A stretch of DNA of 36,023 bases from Perkinsus olseni. Taxonomy: Eukaryota > Perkinsozoa > Perkinsida > Perkinsidae. Positions 9,311 to 18,774 of the stretch are shown here, piece after piece. Position 1 is the first letter of the stretch. Every line of letters begins with the position of its first letter. The translations under genes were made by a program, and so were the position numbers. The notes under the pieces were generated by a model that did no database searches, had not been told where the DNA came from, and saw only the letters and a program-made list of their open reading frames with translations. The stretch lies in the NCBI GenBank assembly GCA_013115135.1, contig JABANP010000527.1, positions 1 to 36,023 on the forward strand, given 5' to 3'.

Positions 9311-11253
9311 TCAGTAGATGGCCTTATGATCGTTCTTGTCGTTGTGTCCGGGCGCAGCATCTCTGGTGAGCCAAAACGGAGGGTTGTACGGCGGCACCGA
9401 CTACGATACGCACACCACTGATCCCCTCAACCCCGCCATCTCATCTACCTTCTTCTCTTCCCCTTGGAGCTCCGGCACCTCCTTCCTCCCAGTGCTCACT
9501 TGGCACGCATGCACGGCACAGTCGACCAAGGCCGACACCATCAGAGGGTTCGACAGGAATAGAGTTGGACATCCGACAACCCCCGAGGGCAAGCCTGAAC
9601 GGAAATATCTTCACACCTAGGTTGACCGTAGGCTGCCACGGATGAAGGATATCATCAATTATACCAATATCGCCGGAAGCACCATGGGCGACCACCCCCT
9701 CCCACTACCCTCTTCGTTCCTTTTGGCAAGGCCGTCAGCAGCCCGGGTCACGAACGTCGCTCCCGGACGTACCATTGAAGGCGGTCAGGACCAACAGGGT
9801 GTCCACTCCCGCCATCGCCTCCCTACAGTAATCCCTCAACCTTCTCTGTGCCTGAGGAACGCACAGTCAAGAACACCAACAGCCAGCAGCAGAACTCGCT
9901 GTACTACCGCGGGCGAACGGAGGGTCTGCACATAGAGACCTTCACACGACTTTATACCAGTTCTTTCTATAACAAGGTCATTGATGGCCCTATGGAGATG
10001 CTGCCAGAAGTGCTCACATCCATCGCCATGGGAGAGGACGACCGCCGCGGTGCGAGTCGGGTCTGAGAAAGCATCACTGACTGTCACCCACCTCCCGGTC
10101 TCACACCCACGGAGCCCGGCAAACGGCTCAACGGTTGAAGAATTTATCAAAACAAATGAATCGTTACGCGACTTCAGTACGTCGATAGGATCTCCGTTGC
10201 TTGTGTGAGACCACTTATATACGAATAAGGTCAGGCTCGCGAGTACGACAGAGCTAGGAAATAACAGGGCATGCTGCCAGGCTCACCTCTCCCGTCCGCC
10301 ATCATGTCCACAGCCTGCTGAGCGATAACCTTTGGGAGGAGACCGTACTGGTGGTCCAAGGGCGTGCACAGTGTCACCGGAACGTGGCCGGTGTAGCGGA
10401 CCATCTCTGAGTCCTGAAAGGAGTGGTTGGAGCTGTCAATAGTTATAAGACTACCTGGTCTGGATGGAATCTGATATTCAAAATGTTAGGAAGATCCCTC
10501 TCCGAATGGGAGCTGACTGATATGAATACTGGTGTGGCAATAACCCTAGATACACCTAAGACACGCAGTAATAGCAGGACAGGGGGGAATCCACAAGGAC
10601 TCGGCGACCACAATCATCGCCCTAACGCCCAAGAAAATCTCCTTCCTATCATTGATCAACCGTAAAAAACCAACAGAATAGAACGAGAGATAAATTCGTA
10701 TGAAGTATGATCTTTCGAATGTACAATAAAATAGAAGCAAAAAATTACAGAATTTTTAACAGAGGATGTGATGGTAAACTAGCACTAGAAATGGCGCATG
10801 AGCGAATGGGTAGCATGAAGCATTGAATACACCACAGAAATGAACGTGTGGCCGCAGAAAAAAATCTACAAACTATTCTTGTAGACGAGAAGTAAGAGAG
10901 TTCTATAAAACTCACACCAATCGAAATCCCCACGAATTTATGGTATACTTCAAATGGGCGGGTAGTGTATGGTGCTTAGATAGTCACTACCTTCGGCCTC
11001 TAGCTTGTTCATGGTCTCGGCAACAGACGGTTGGACAAATTCCATATGACACCAACGCACAGCATAAAACATCGAGGCGAGCCTGATGATAGGACACGAT
11101 TTGGTGAAGGTGTGGTATTGGGTTTTACTACCCTCGGCGTTCTAGCTCTTCCTCCACTTTCGGCAGCAGATCCTCATGGCTCTTGTTCCACACAGGTGAC
11201 GGCGATCCATGATCAATCAGGATGAGACCGATGCGATGGGGAGAAGAAGCCAT
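9311..11253 (-). CDS. CbiX/class II chelatase-like protein (copy A), with a frameshift or alternative donor
   Basis: This is the tandem paralogue of the gene at 7613-9074. Exons are 11132-11253, 10991-11082, 10455-10555, 10287-10413, 9908-10062, 9709-9851, 9500-9594 and 9311-9400. Exons 2, 3, 4, 5 and 7 have exactly the same lengths as in copy B, and intron phases agree. Conserved motifs are LILIDHGSPSP, RWCHMEFVQPS, PVFISVSSHSERDLP, VVLSHGDGCEHFW and PYNPPFWLTRD. Using the homologous exon-6 donor gives one extra base near 9750 and a premature stop. A strong GTACGT donor inside exon 6 (exon ending at 9773) keeps the phase and removes the frameshifted stretch, giving 286 residues. Which form is made cannot be told from DNA. 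The start codon at 11253 lies 153 nt after the stop of the SSNA1 gene on the same strand. Confidence 0.7.
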
Positions 11254-11406
11254 GAGTTGACGGAAAATATAAAAACCTATAGTCAACCTATTCCGTATCT
11301 TCCATTATTCAACTTCAAGATACCACTCAAGATCCATTGTCTCTATTACACAGTGTACCATGTCGTTAGCAGCAGTAGCTTCCCGTTCGTTATCGAATTT
11401 ATAGCA

Positions 11407-11835
11407 TCAATCAGACACTTGCTTCTTCTTCGTCAAATTAACACTCTCCCTCTTCAACACGTGTAGCAGCGTCTGGCTCGATTCGAGAATCTTCATATAC
11501 GCCGCCTCGGTCTCCTGGATCGTCTTGTCGTACTCATTCCGAGCCTGGGTCTTGCGAACGAGCGACTCTGGAACGGATGGTCATTGCAAAGCAGAGCAAG
11601 GGCGTACCGTTTATCCTCTGCAGACGATCAGTGAGCACCGCCAGCTCCTTCTGTATCTTCCCCTTGTCTTCTTCTTCCTAACAAGAACCCGCAGAGGTTC
11701 GATCCCTCGCACCGCCACCATTCCGACTACCTTCAGTATCTGTCGATTGAGCTCCTCGCGCTTCTCTCTCAAATCCTCGATACACTTCACCAACTCGCTG
11801 TTGTAATTCTGAAGAGTCGATCCCTGACTGGACAT
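11407..11835 (-). CDS. SSNA1: SSNA1/DIP13 homologue (microtubule and basal-body protein)
   Basis: There are three exons, 11731-11835, 11608-11677 and 11407-11567, separated by introns of 53 and 40 nt (GT-AG). They join to a 111-residue protein; human SSNA1 is 119. The N-terminal [18 protein letters not shown] and the C-terminal [19 protein letters not shown] are diagnostic, with an uninterrupted alpha-helical coiled coil between. Known members (NA14, Chlamydomonas DIP13) self-assemble into fibrils, bind and branch microtubules, and sit at centrosomes and basal bodies. The gene therefore suggests a cell with centrioles or flagella, as expected of a zoospore-forming protist. All family landmarks are present and no lesion is seen. 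Confidence 0.93.
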
Positions 11836-11952
11836 GCCCGACGTTGATGATAATAATGAACTGGCACGATCGAGATAGGGAGAACACCAACCTAACAAGA
11901 ACGTGGCTGAAGGAACAACGTCAGTACCACAACATGAGTAAAATGAAGGTCA

Positions 11953-13594
11953 TCTCTTCGTCACCATCACCAAGAAATCTTCAACTCCCGGAGTCTCTTG
12001 AACCTTTTCCAGCAGGCCCTCTGGCAAGCAGGCTCTGATACGGTCCGGAAGGGCAGGAGAGAGACCGCAAAGTCGACCAAGCAAGGATAGGATGCTCGAT
12101 AAAAACGGGAGTATCCTGACCATGGACGACGCAGGCTCGGAGGCAGAGGTTAGCCAGCAGACAGATCGAAGCGGTGTCGAGGGAGGCCTCGTCCGGGTGG
12201 AGCACGGATGCCCAATCGAAAGCGGCAGCATTGGTGGTGATGATGCTGACGATGGAGGGATTATGGATGTGATGGTGGAAGGCAGTCAGGACTGTTCGAT
12301 GGAGGGGAACGATATCTCTGCCAAGACATCGCAACCCACAATACTGCACGCATGCACACTCCAACCCGACCTCCATCGTATCTTGCACTATTCGACCCCA
12401 AGATACCAAATCCCTGCATTCGCTCCACGCGAGCAAGGCTGCCGTTCTCACTTCGTCGCACGTATCTTTCTTTCTTATGATAGACTCGAGTCGACCTCGA
12501 AAGCTCCCACCCAGTCCGCTGCGCCACACCGTCAGGCAACTAAACTTGCATGCCAAACGCCCACCGTCGAAACACTGGTCGAGGACTTCCTTCAACCTCA
12601 ACCTCATCCCACCATCAGCCTCTCGCCAGTCCAATCGCCACAGAAGATACGACAAACACTCCAAATCGAGCTTCGCTCCGCCTTTTTCCCCACCGTTCCG
12701 ATTCATGCAGGAGCGTATCGCTGCAGCGCCTCTCATGAAGACAGAGCGCCAGAAGCAGACAAGATAACCACCCTGCTCGGCCAAGGCTGACGACGGCCAT
12801 GCGGTACGCCCGGGCCGATCGGGCAGGGTTGAACGGAAGGCCAGCGAGGAAAGATACCATCCAAAGACAGACCAATACCCGCACTCTCCACGACGCTAGC
12901 TCGGGGGAGAAGGGGCGGCTTCCACTTCTGTTAGTGAGTCGAAGAGAGCAAAGAAAGATGCATCATCGAGCCAGTGAGGGTCAACAGCTTCGCCTTTTTC
13001 CCATAATTTTATCAGAAAGTATGATAGACCATGCAAGTGCTCGATCTGCTGAGCCACGCTGTTTCGCACAGAGTAAGACAACCATTCTCGCAATATCTGA
13101 TAATCGAATAATTTCGTGGCGCGTGACGGTTCTCACAGACCTTATCGAGTGGTCGCTGGACCCTTTTGACCTCCAGCAGTGGATCGCTCGTTCGTAATTC
13201 GGCTGAGTAGGAGACTTCTCGGCCGAGGTCTGATGGGAGCGGGGATACCACTATCAAAACAGCTCTGGAGCATTCACTCGTATGTGCCACGGATCGACCT
13301 AAGATTCCATTGTCACCTGTAACGACCATCCAAAGATACGCTCGACCTCTGCTGTCAATGACGTCCTTGGAAAGATTCTCAACGGTGAGAGGCGTCTCTC
13401 GGCAGCAGTACCGCTCCACCTGTGCATCTAACCGAAGCAATCATCAAACGCACCACCACCACGCGGAACCCACCATGAGTATTCCGACCAGCGAGGTCGA
13501 CGCAGCCGAAAAGATTCCTCCTTGCCTTGGCTAGCTCAAGCTCAAGTTCGTTCTCCTGTAGCCTCAGCGTGATCGCATCAAGCTTCTTCTCCAT
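11953..13594 (-). CDS. Unrecognised multi-exon protein, helix-rich
   Basis: The likely start is the ATG at 13594. Exon 1 (13474-13594) encodes a charged helix (KKLDAITLRLQENELELELA). Exon 2 is 13141-13427 (acceptor GGTTAG, phase 1), followed by a 44-nt intron. Exon 3 starts at 13096 and runs to about 12935. A long open exon then covers about 12775 to 11981. The joint before it is uncertain: a GTGGAA donor with a GAGCAG acceptor would keep phase. The 3' end is also uncertain: either a stop at 11981 or another intron into the frame ending in EDFLVMVTKR near 11953. The long exon is leucine- and cysteine-rich with repeated amphipathic helices, as in HEAT/ARM-type proteins, but I see no diagnostic repeat. 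No function is assigned. Confidence 0.5.
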
Positions 13595-13768
13595 CGATTT
13601 CAACTGCGACTACGGCTGCGGCACTCTGCGCGGTGAGAAAAAGCGCGCGCCTTTCTAATCGATTATGCGAATGTGCGTGCTAGTTTTCCAATCGCGTTTC
13701 TGGCTTTGTGGACTGTCTCTAATGCGTCAATTAAACATTCAACCAGTAACTTCGAATACCCCTTTATC

Positions 13769-14673
13769 ATGGCTCCTCGTCAACCTCTCCGAGTTAGCGA
13801 TGCTTTCGGCCTGTCCGACTCTGAGGATGAAAGCACCATCCCCAAGGACGCTAAGCTGTCGAACAACCGAGGTGATGGTGGTCCCCTTCCCCGTCCCTGC
13901 TGGACCGCCTCTTGTGCAGGTTCGAGCACCGGTGTGACTATGAATGTCAACGGTACAGTACGGTCGATGAAGTACGCCAACCATTCCCTCTTCCAGGGCT
14001 ATACTAGTGTAAGGGCGAGCTTGCGGTGATCACCTTCTTGACGACGCGCACCTTTTTAGGTTTACGGTGGTTTCATGCATCATGAGAAGGTGCTTGAGCA
14101 ACAGCCTCAGGCCGAATCGACTGAAGGTGTGGATGGTCGTATCTTATGTTGAAGCGTGGTCATCGCAAATTCTACCGCCGACCAACGACTTAGGTATGAG
14201 CAGCATTCTCGGCTCGCGAGAGTCTGAGGAAGAGTCCTCGAGTGATCGAGGCGACGGATCTGAACCGAAAACTGCAGCCAAAAGGAAGCATTCAGCATCG
14301 CTTTCTAGACAGCAGCTTGACGAAGGTGCGCCGTGAGAGCTTTTAGTGTTTGTCGTGCGTTGTTTCGGATGGTTGATGTTGTCGGGGTGTGTGTAATGAT
14401 GACTACTATCGGTTGTTTGCTCTGGACATTACAGTCACTCCGAGCAAGAAGTCGATGAGAAGATCGACACCACCACCGCCGCCGCTGGCATCAGCATCAG
14501 AGCAGCGAGACAGTCGTCCAGCAGCTGAGCAGCCGCCCTTCATCTGCCATCTCTGTGCTCGGAAGTTCAAGTCATCAGCTCATTTACTGAAGCACGAGCA
14601 GTTGTCGACGATGCACCGAGACAACCTCCTCAAACAGAAGGAGAAAGCTGAGATCACTGCCTCTTCGGCATGA
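13769..14673 (+). CDS. C2H2 zinc-finger protein (RBM5/RBM10-type finger)
   Basis: There are four exons, 13769-14008, 14060-14126, 14194-14325 and 14435-14673, joined by GT-AG introns of 51, 67 and 109 nt. They give 225 residues in a single frame. The start chosen is the ATG in context atcATGG that opens MAPRQPLRVSDAFGLSD; sequence in frame upstream is open but lacks similar quality. The middle is acidic and serine-rich (ESEEESSSD), followed by KRKH and SKKSMRR basic patches suggesting nuclear import, a PPPPP run, and one C-terminal finger ICHLCARKFKSSAHLLKHEQ ending in LSTMH. The finger and its basic helical tail resemble the single finger of the RNA-binding splicing regulators RBM5/RBM10; the RRM and G-patch domains of those proteins are absent. 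It is divergently oriented to the gene starting at 13594, with about 175 bp between them, so a shared promoter region is possible. Confidence 0.75.
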
Positions 14674-15385
14674 TGGCTTTGGTTTTACTCTGTATAATTC
14701 TTGTTATATTTTGCACATTTTACGAGAATCACTTGTAGTGTTGCGTCCCAAGTGTGGGGACTGGTGACACTAGAGTACAGACCGGAGGGGATGCTGGACT
14801 GAGCAGGCTGTTGTAAGTGCAAGGGATGGTGTAGGATGGACGAGGTGCGTGAATCCATAAAATATTGAGAACGTACCACACGCTCACCTCGAAACTGCAG
14901 ATTGGGTGTCTATCGTGCCGTTGCTGCCCTCTGCTCTCACGGCGTGCTCCACACGAATGGCGGCAGTCGTGCCATGGTGGGGGATAGTTTTTGTCCGATA
15001 CGGATGACGACTGTGCTGTGGCTGATCGGCGACTGTCGCGAACTCGAACATGCACGCTAGTATGGGTTCCATTTTTAATTTCTCCGAATTTTGCGGGGGC
15101 ATCGCTGAGACTTTAATGAAGGTAGCTAACCAACGATCCATCTCAGGACTTAGCTCGGATGTTCGCTCGGACTGCAGAAATGGTGTGACGCAAGAGCAAT
15201 AGGTGTCGATGAGGATGAGTCGTCGCAGCCAGGCGGATTCGGTTGTGTCGCTGTTGGTTAACAATGGGGGAAGCTAAGACACTAGGGGCGCACGCTTTCG
15301 ACGGTGACGCCGAGTAGGGAGTTCCGCTGCTCATCGTTGTGACTGCAGGAAGTGTGACTTTTCCCGGCATGACTATCATTCCACA
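14674..15385. other. Intergenic; possible small minus-strand exon
   Basis: A minus-strand open frame at 14884-15264 (126 codons) begins with a plausible helical segment (SAWLRRLILIDTYCSCV) but loses quality downstream, and no family is recognised. I do not call a gene here. Confidence 0.3.
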
Positions 15386-16169
15386 ATGGTCCTATGATGA
15401 TCAGTCTGCCTGGCCTGGTGTGGGTAAGAAGGGTAAATCTCAATCGCCGATATCTATTGACACTGCTGCTGTCGACCAGTCGGTTATCTTAAAAGATCTT
15501 CAAATCAATTATGGTCCAATTGATGATGCTGGTCTGAGCTATCTCAAATTATGGTATTAATGTGTTTTAGTCGACGATGGTCAGAAGAGACACAATATTG
15601 GTAACGTCCGTATGTATGAAGAAGACACCTTCGTTTTGGATCATTTCCACGCTCATTGGGGTTTGACCGACGAGTCGGGCAGCGAACATCTGCTCGAAGG
15701 TATGGCCTATCCGATGGAAGTTCACTTTGTTCATTACAACGAGAAATACGGAAGTGTCGGGGATGCTAAGGGGAAGGCTGGTGGCCTGGCTGTCTTGGGC
15801 GTCTTCTTTGAGATTGGAGACGCCAACCCTGAGGTTGAGAGGATTCTCGAAGCCGTAAAGACCGGTAGCGACACTGTTGATTCCATCGACTTGTACGGTT
15901 TAATCCCCGAGGATGCGGGTACAAAGTTCTTTGGTTATGATGGTTCCCTCACGACACCTACCTGTGATGAGAATCTTCTTTGGCATGTGGCGAAGACGAC
16001 AATGACAGTGAGTGAGGATCAGATGAAGATGCTCAGGTCTGCTGTTGGCCCCGATGGAGATGTCATCGCCCCCAACTATAGAGATGCTCAACCATTGAAT
16101 GGGCGCAAGATTTTTATAACCGACGGCTTGAAGGAGGAGTTGAGCATTAGCCGCAATCGTTTGCCGTAA
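15386..16169 (+). pseudogene. Alpha-carbonic anhydrase, truncated and frameshifted copy
   Basis: Sequence from about 15390 to 16145 is nearly identical to the intact gene at 31893. Three lesions are visible. The signal peptide and first codons are replaced by unrelated sequence, with homology starting at SYDDQSAWPG. An extra C near 15537 (gagctatctc against gagtatctc) plus other small changes create stops at about 15558 and 15584. The 3' end switches to foreign sequence after LKEE, so the whole cysteine-rich C-terminal module is lost. The zinc-ligand region (HFHAHWG and EVHFVH) survives in the second open part (15612-16169), but a secreted, folded enzyme is not expected. It lies directly against a LINE fragment on its right. 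Confidence 0.85.
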
Positions 16170-16189
16170 ACCAAATACTAATGTCATTT

Positions 16190-17045
16190 CTAATCGTATC
16201 GACTCGATAGTGTGTTGTTGAGTTCGTGGAGTGCGCCACAGCATTAAATCATCCGCGAAGAGAATGAATCTGGGTACAAAGCATGGTGACTGTGATGATA
16301 TCGAATAGTATATTCGGAGTAGTGTAATGCGGGGAGCTCCCCGCTTAACACATCGGGAGTAGTGCTGAAGGTCCTTGTAGAACCTGTTCGCAGCTACTCC
16401 CTTCGCTTTCTTGGCCTCAGCATTGAATTTCCGTCGCGCGGCACTACGCACCTTACGGTGATGAACCGACCCTCGAGCGAGGGAGCCAACCTCAACGTCC
16501 CTGACGCTGCGTCAGGGCCGTGCTCGCGCTTATGACGGTGATATCGCCGCTGGGCCCTCTTGAACTTAGCCTTCAGCTTCCCTAGCCGAGATGTCCACCA
16601 GGTGGCACCTGCCGTGGCGGGAGCTTCAGGCGTAAACGCATGCACCAGAGCGCTGAGGGCCTCGGTGATGTCGTAGGGCGACTTGGGTTCCGCAAGAGCT
16701 TAGCAGCTTCCCGCTTCACCGCCGCGACATCTGTGAGCCCATGGGCGAGGCGAGGCTTCACCGGGGTGTTACCCGCAACCTCTATCCTGATCAGGCGATG
16801 ATCAGAGCCCAGCAGATCATCCTCTAGGTACCAGACTGGCGCTAGCTCATCAGCCGGACCGTGGAGGAATGTAGCATCGATCCATGAACTGTGTCGCTCG
16901 GACTCGAAGGAAGGAAGAGACACCTCGTCGTTCAGGATCATGATCTGGGCCAGATCATCTGGCGCTCGGTGCACCATTGTACCAAATAGTCACCACGAGA
17001 CCACTGCGGACGATACCGGTTGGCGGCGGTGACCGTAGAGCCCCA
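16190..17045 (-). mobile_element. Non-LTR retrotransposon (LINE) fragment: endonuclease end plus reverse-transcriptase box
   Basis: On the minus strand, in order, are an endonuclease tail beginning WGSTVTAANRY and RGDYLVQW, then after a frame change ILNDEVSLPSFES, HSSWIDATF and the catalytic-histidine region LGSDHRLIRIEV (an SDHR motif). A linker rich in basic residues follows (WWTSRLGKLKAKFKRAQRRY), and then, after a large internal deletion, the reverse-transcriptase palm motif RFILFADDLMLW near 16250-16270. The order endonuclease, basic linker, RT is that of LINE ORF2. Most of the RT domain is missing, several frames are used, and no 3' tail is seen, so the element is dead. Confidence 0.8.
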
Positions 17046-17800
17046 GGACCTTCACGAAATTTAAAGATCTACGCGCGGTCCGCACGGTGCGGAATACATA
17101 TTCCCGTTTCAGATTCGTACCTCCAACTTTTCTCGCCACAGCGACTTCCGGCCTCTTTCACTAACCCCTTAAGAATGACGAAACTCAATGTAAGAGCCCT
17201 CAACTCACAAAGTTGAGAAACCTCTGAGAACGTTCCACAGGTCCCTCAGCCGTGAGTGTAAGGGAGCTAACCTTGTGAACGACGTTCAGTAAGAAATCAG
17301 GTTTGATTCACGAACTAGATGTTGTTGAGGTGTAGCCAATCATTATGATTCACCATCGGGAATGGTGAATTATGGAATAATTGAATTATGGAATTATGAT
17401 TCTCGAGAATTCACCATTAACCGCTTGAGTTCCTAATAGTCAACATTACACCTTCGAATTGTTACCCAGCCAACGCAACTATCGAGGATGTTGGCAAATC
17501 AGAAGATTAACGAATAATGACCAGCATGTTCCTCTTATGGGAACAGAACCTCATACAGGTTTCACAACTGAAGACCAGGGTGTCGTGCTCGGGCCAGGCC
17601 TCGGCTCGAGCAACAGACGTTCTATCAGAGAACGCCACCGCATTAAACATAAAAATGACACAGATAGAGGTGGTAACTGATCCTACATCCCTTATGGCCC
17701 GTCCATCACTGAAGAATTCGAGAAGCGCCGAAAAGTTACCTAGGGATAGACTATGGTGCAGTGAAGATGAAATCACAGACCAAGGGTTTGAGGACGAAAT
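17046..17800. other. Intergenic stretch with short inverted repeats
   Basis: No gene is recognised. At about 17348-17370 the sequence attcaccat is followed by its inverse atggtgaat with five bases between, and a further copy of ttcaccatt occurs near 17410. The stretch 17380-17400 is AT-rich with repeated gaattatg. This may be the trace of a small repeat element. Confidence 0.35.
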
Positions 17801-17802
17801 CA

Positions 17803-18774
17803 TCACATGCCTCCAACTGGGTAGGTTGGAAGCAATAAACCATCATCCTTATGATAAAGACCATAACATACTCCACTGCCTTTACAGTAAGAGCCGTACT
17901 TAGAATCACCACAGGATGACAGACCATCACATACACGATGACAATAAAGGTTCACCTCCTCCTTCACGCCTTCGGTTATATAAACCTTACGACCGTTCAA
18001 TGGCTGAAGATGCCTATAGTTGGGAGCGATGATTTCTCCTTCGGGGCCAACAAAAGCTCTGATGGTCTTCATCTGCTCTTCACTCAGTGTCATTATCGTC
18101 CTCGCTACATGCTGAAGAAGATTTTCATCACATGTAGGCGCCGATAGGGAACCATCATAACCAAAGAACTTCGTACTCATGTCTTTGGGGATAAGACCGT
18201 ACAAGTCGATGGAATCAACAGTATCGCTACCGTTCTTGATGGCTGCCAAAATTTTGTCAATCTCAGGATTGGCCTCACCAAGTTCAAACAAGACCGTGAT
18301 GAAAACCAGGCCGCCGATTTTCCCCTGAGCATCAGGGAAGGGTGTTGCGTATTTCGCGTTGTTATGAACCAAATGAAATTCCAGAGGATAGGCCTTACCT
18401 GCGAGTCGATGCTCGCTGCCTGAAGTATCGTTCAAACCCCAATGTGCGTGGAATTGATCGAAGATGAAGGTGTCGTTTTCGAAACCACGAACGTTGGTAA
18501 CGCTGTACTGTTTCTGACCACCACCGAGCAACACATCAAAACCATACTTAGAGATACTCAAACCAGCATGATCCACTGTACCATAATTGATTTGAAGATC
18601 TTTCAAGACAACGGCCTGATCAATGGCGGCATTCTCAATGGATATCGGTGATTGATGTATACCCGTAGCACACAAGCCAGGCCAGGCAGACTGATCATCA
18701 TAGGAATAGTCGAAGCCAGCAGCAAGTTGTTTAATCTGATACAGACCGATGGAAGCAACGGCGATGAGTTTCAT
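17803..18774 (-). CDS. Secreted alpha-carbonic anhydrase with cysteine-rich tail (C-terminus frameshifted)
   Basis: The open frame has 323 codons and no intron. The enzyme hydrates CO2 to bicarbonate and a proton. An N-terminal signal peptide (IAVASIGLYQI core) predicts secretion. The three zinc histidines are present in QFHAHWG and in EFHLVH, as are GSEH, DGSLSAPTC (the threonine-199 loop reads SLSAP instead of SLTTP) and LQPLNGRKV. The proton-shuttle histidine position is Phe. A cysteine-rich C-terminal extension follows, but an extra T at about 17845-17850 (ggtttattgc against ggttattgc in the gene at 31893) shifts the frame and ends the protein at LLPTYPVGGM. The unshifted frame would have kept three further cysteines (CFQPTQLEACDD, then LVC). 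It is more diverged from the other three copies than they are from each other. It may be functional with a shortened tail. Confidence 0.85.
   Translation of the reverse strand: MKLIAVASIGLYQIKQLAAGFDYSYDDQSAWPGLCATGIHQSPISIENAAIDQAVVLKDLQINYGTVDHAGLSISKYGFDVLLGGGQKQYSVTNVRGFENDTFIFDQFHAHWGLNDTSGSEHRLAGKAYPLEFHLVHNNAKYATPFPDAQGKIGGLVFITVLFELGEANPEIDKILAAIKNGSDTVDSIDLYGLIPKDMSTKFFGYDGSLSAPTCDENLLQHVARTIMTLSEEQMKTIRAFVGPEGEIIAPNYRHLQPLNGRKVYITEGVKEEVNLYCHRVCDGLSSCGDSKYGSYCKGSGVCYGLYHKDDGLLLPTYPVGGM

Noticed and set aside
12092..12790. 232-codon plus-strand frame
   Set aside because: It lies opposite a longer minus-strand exon (11981-12784) that sits in a chain of spliceable exons; the plus frame has low-complexity composition and no motif.
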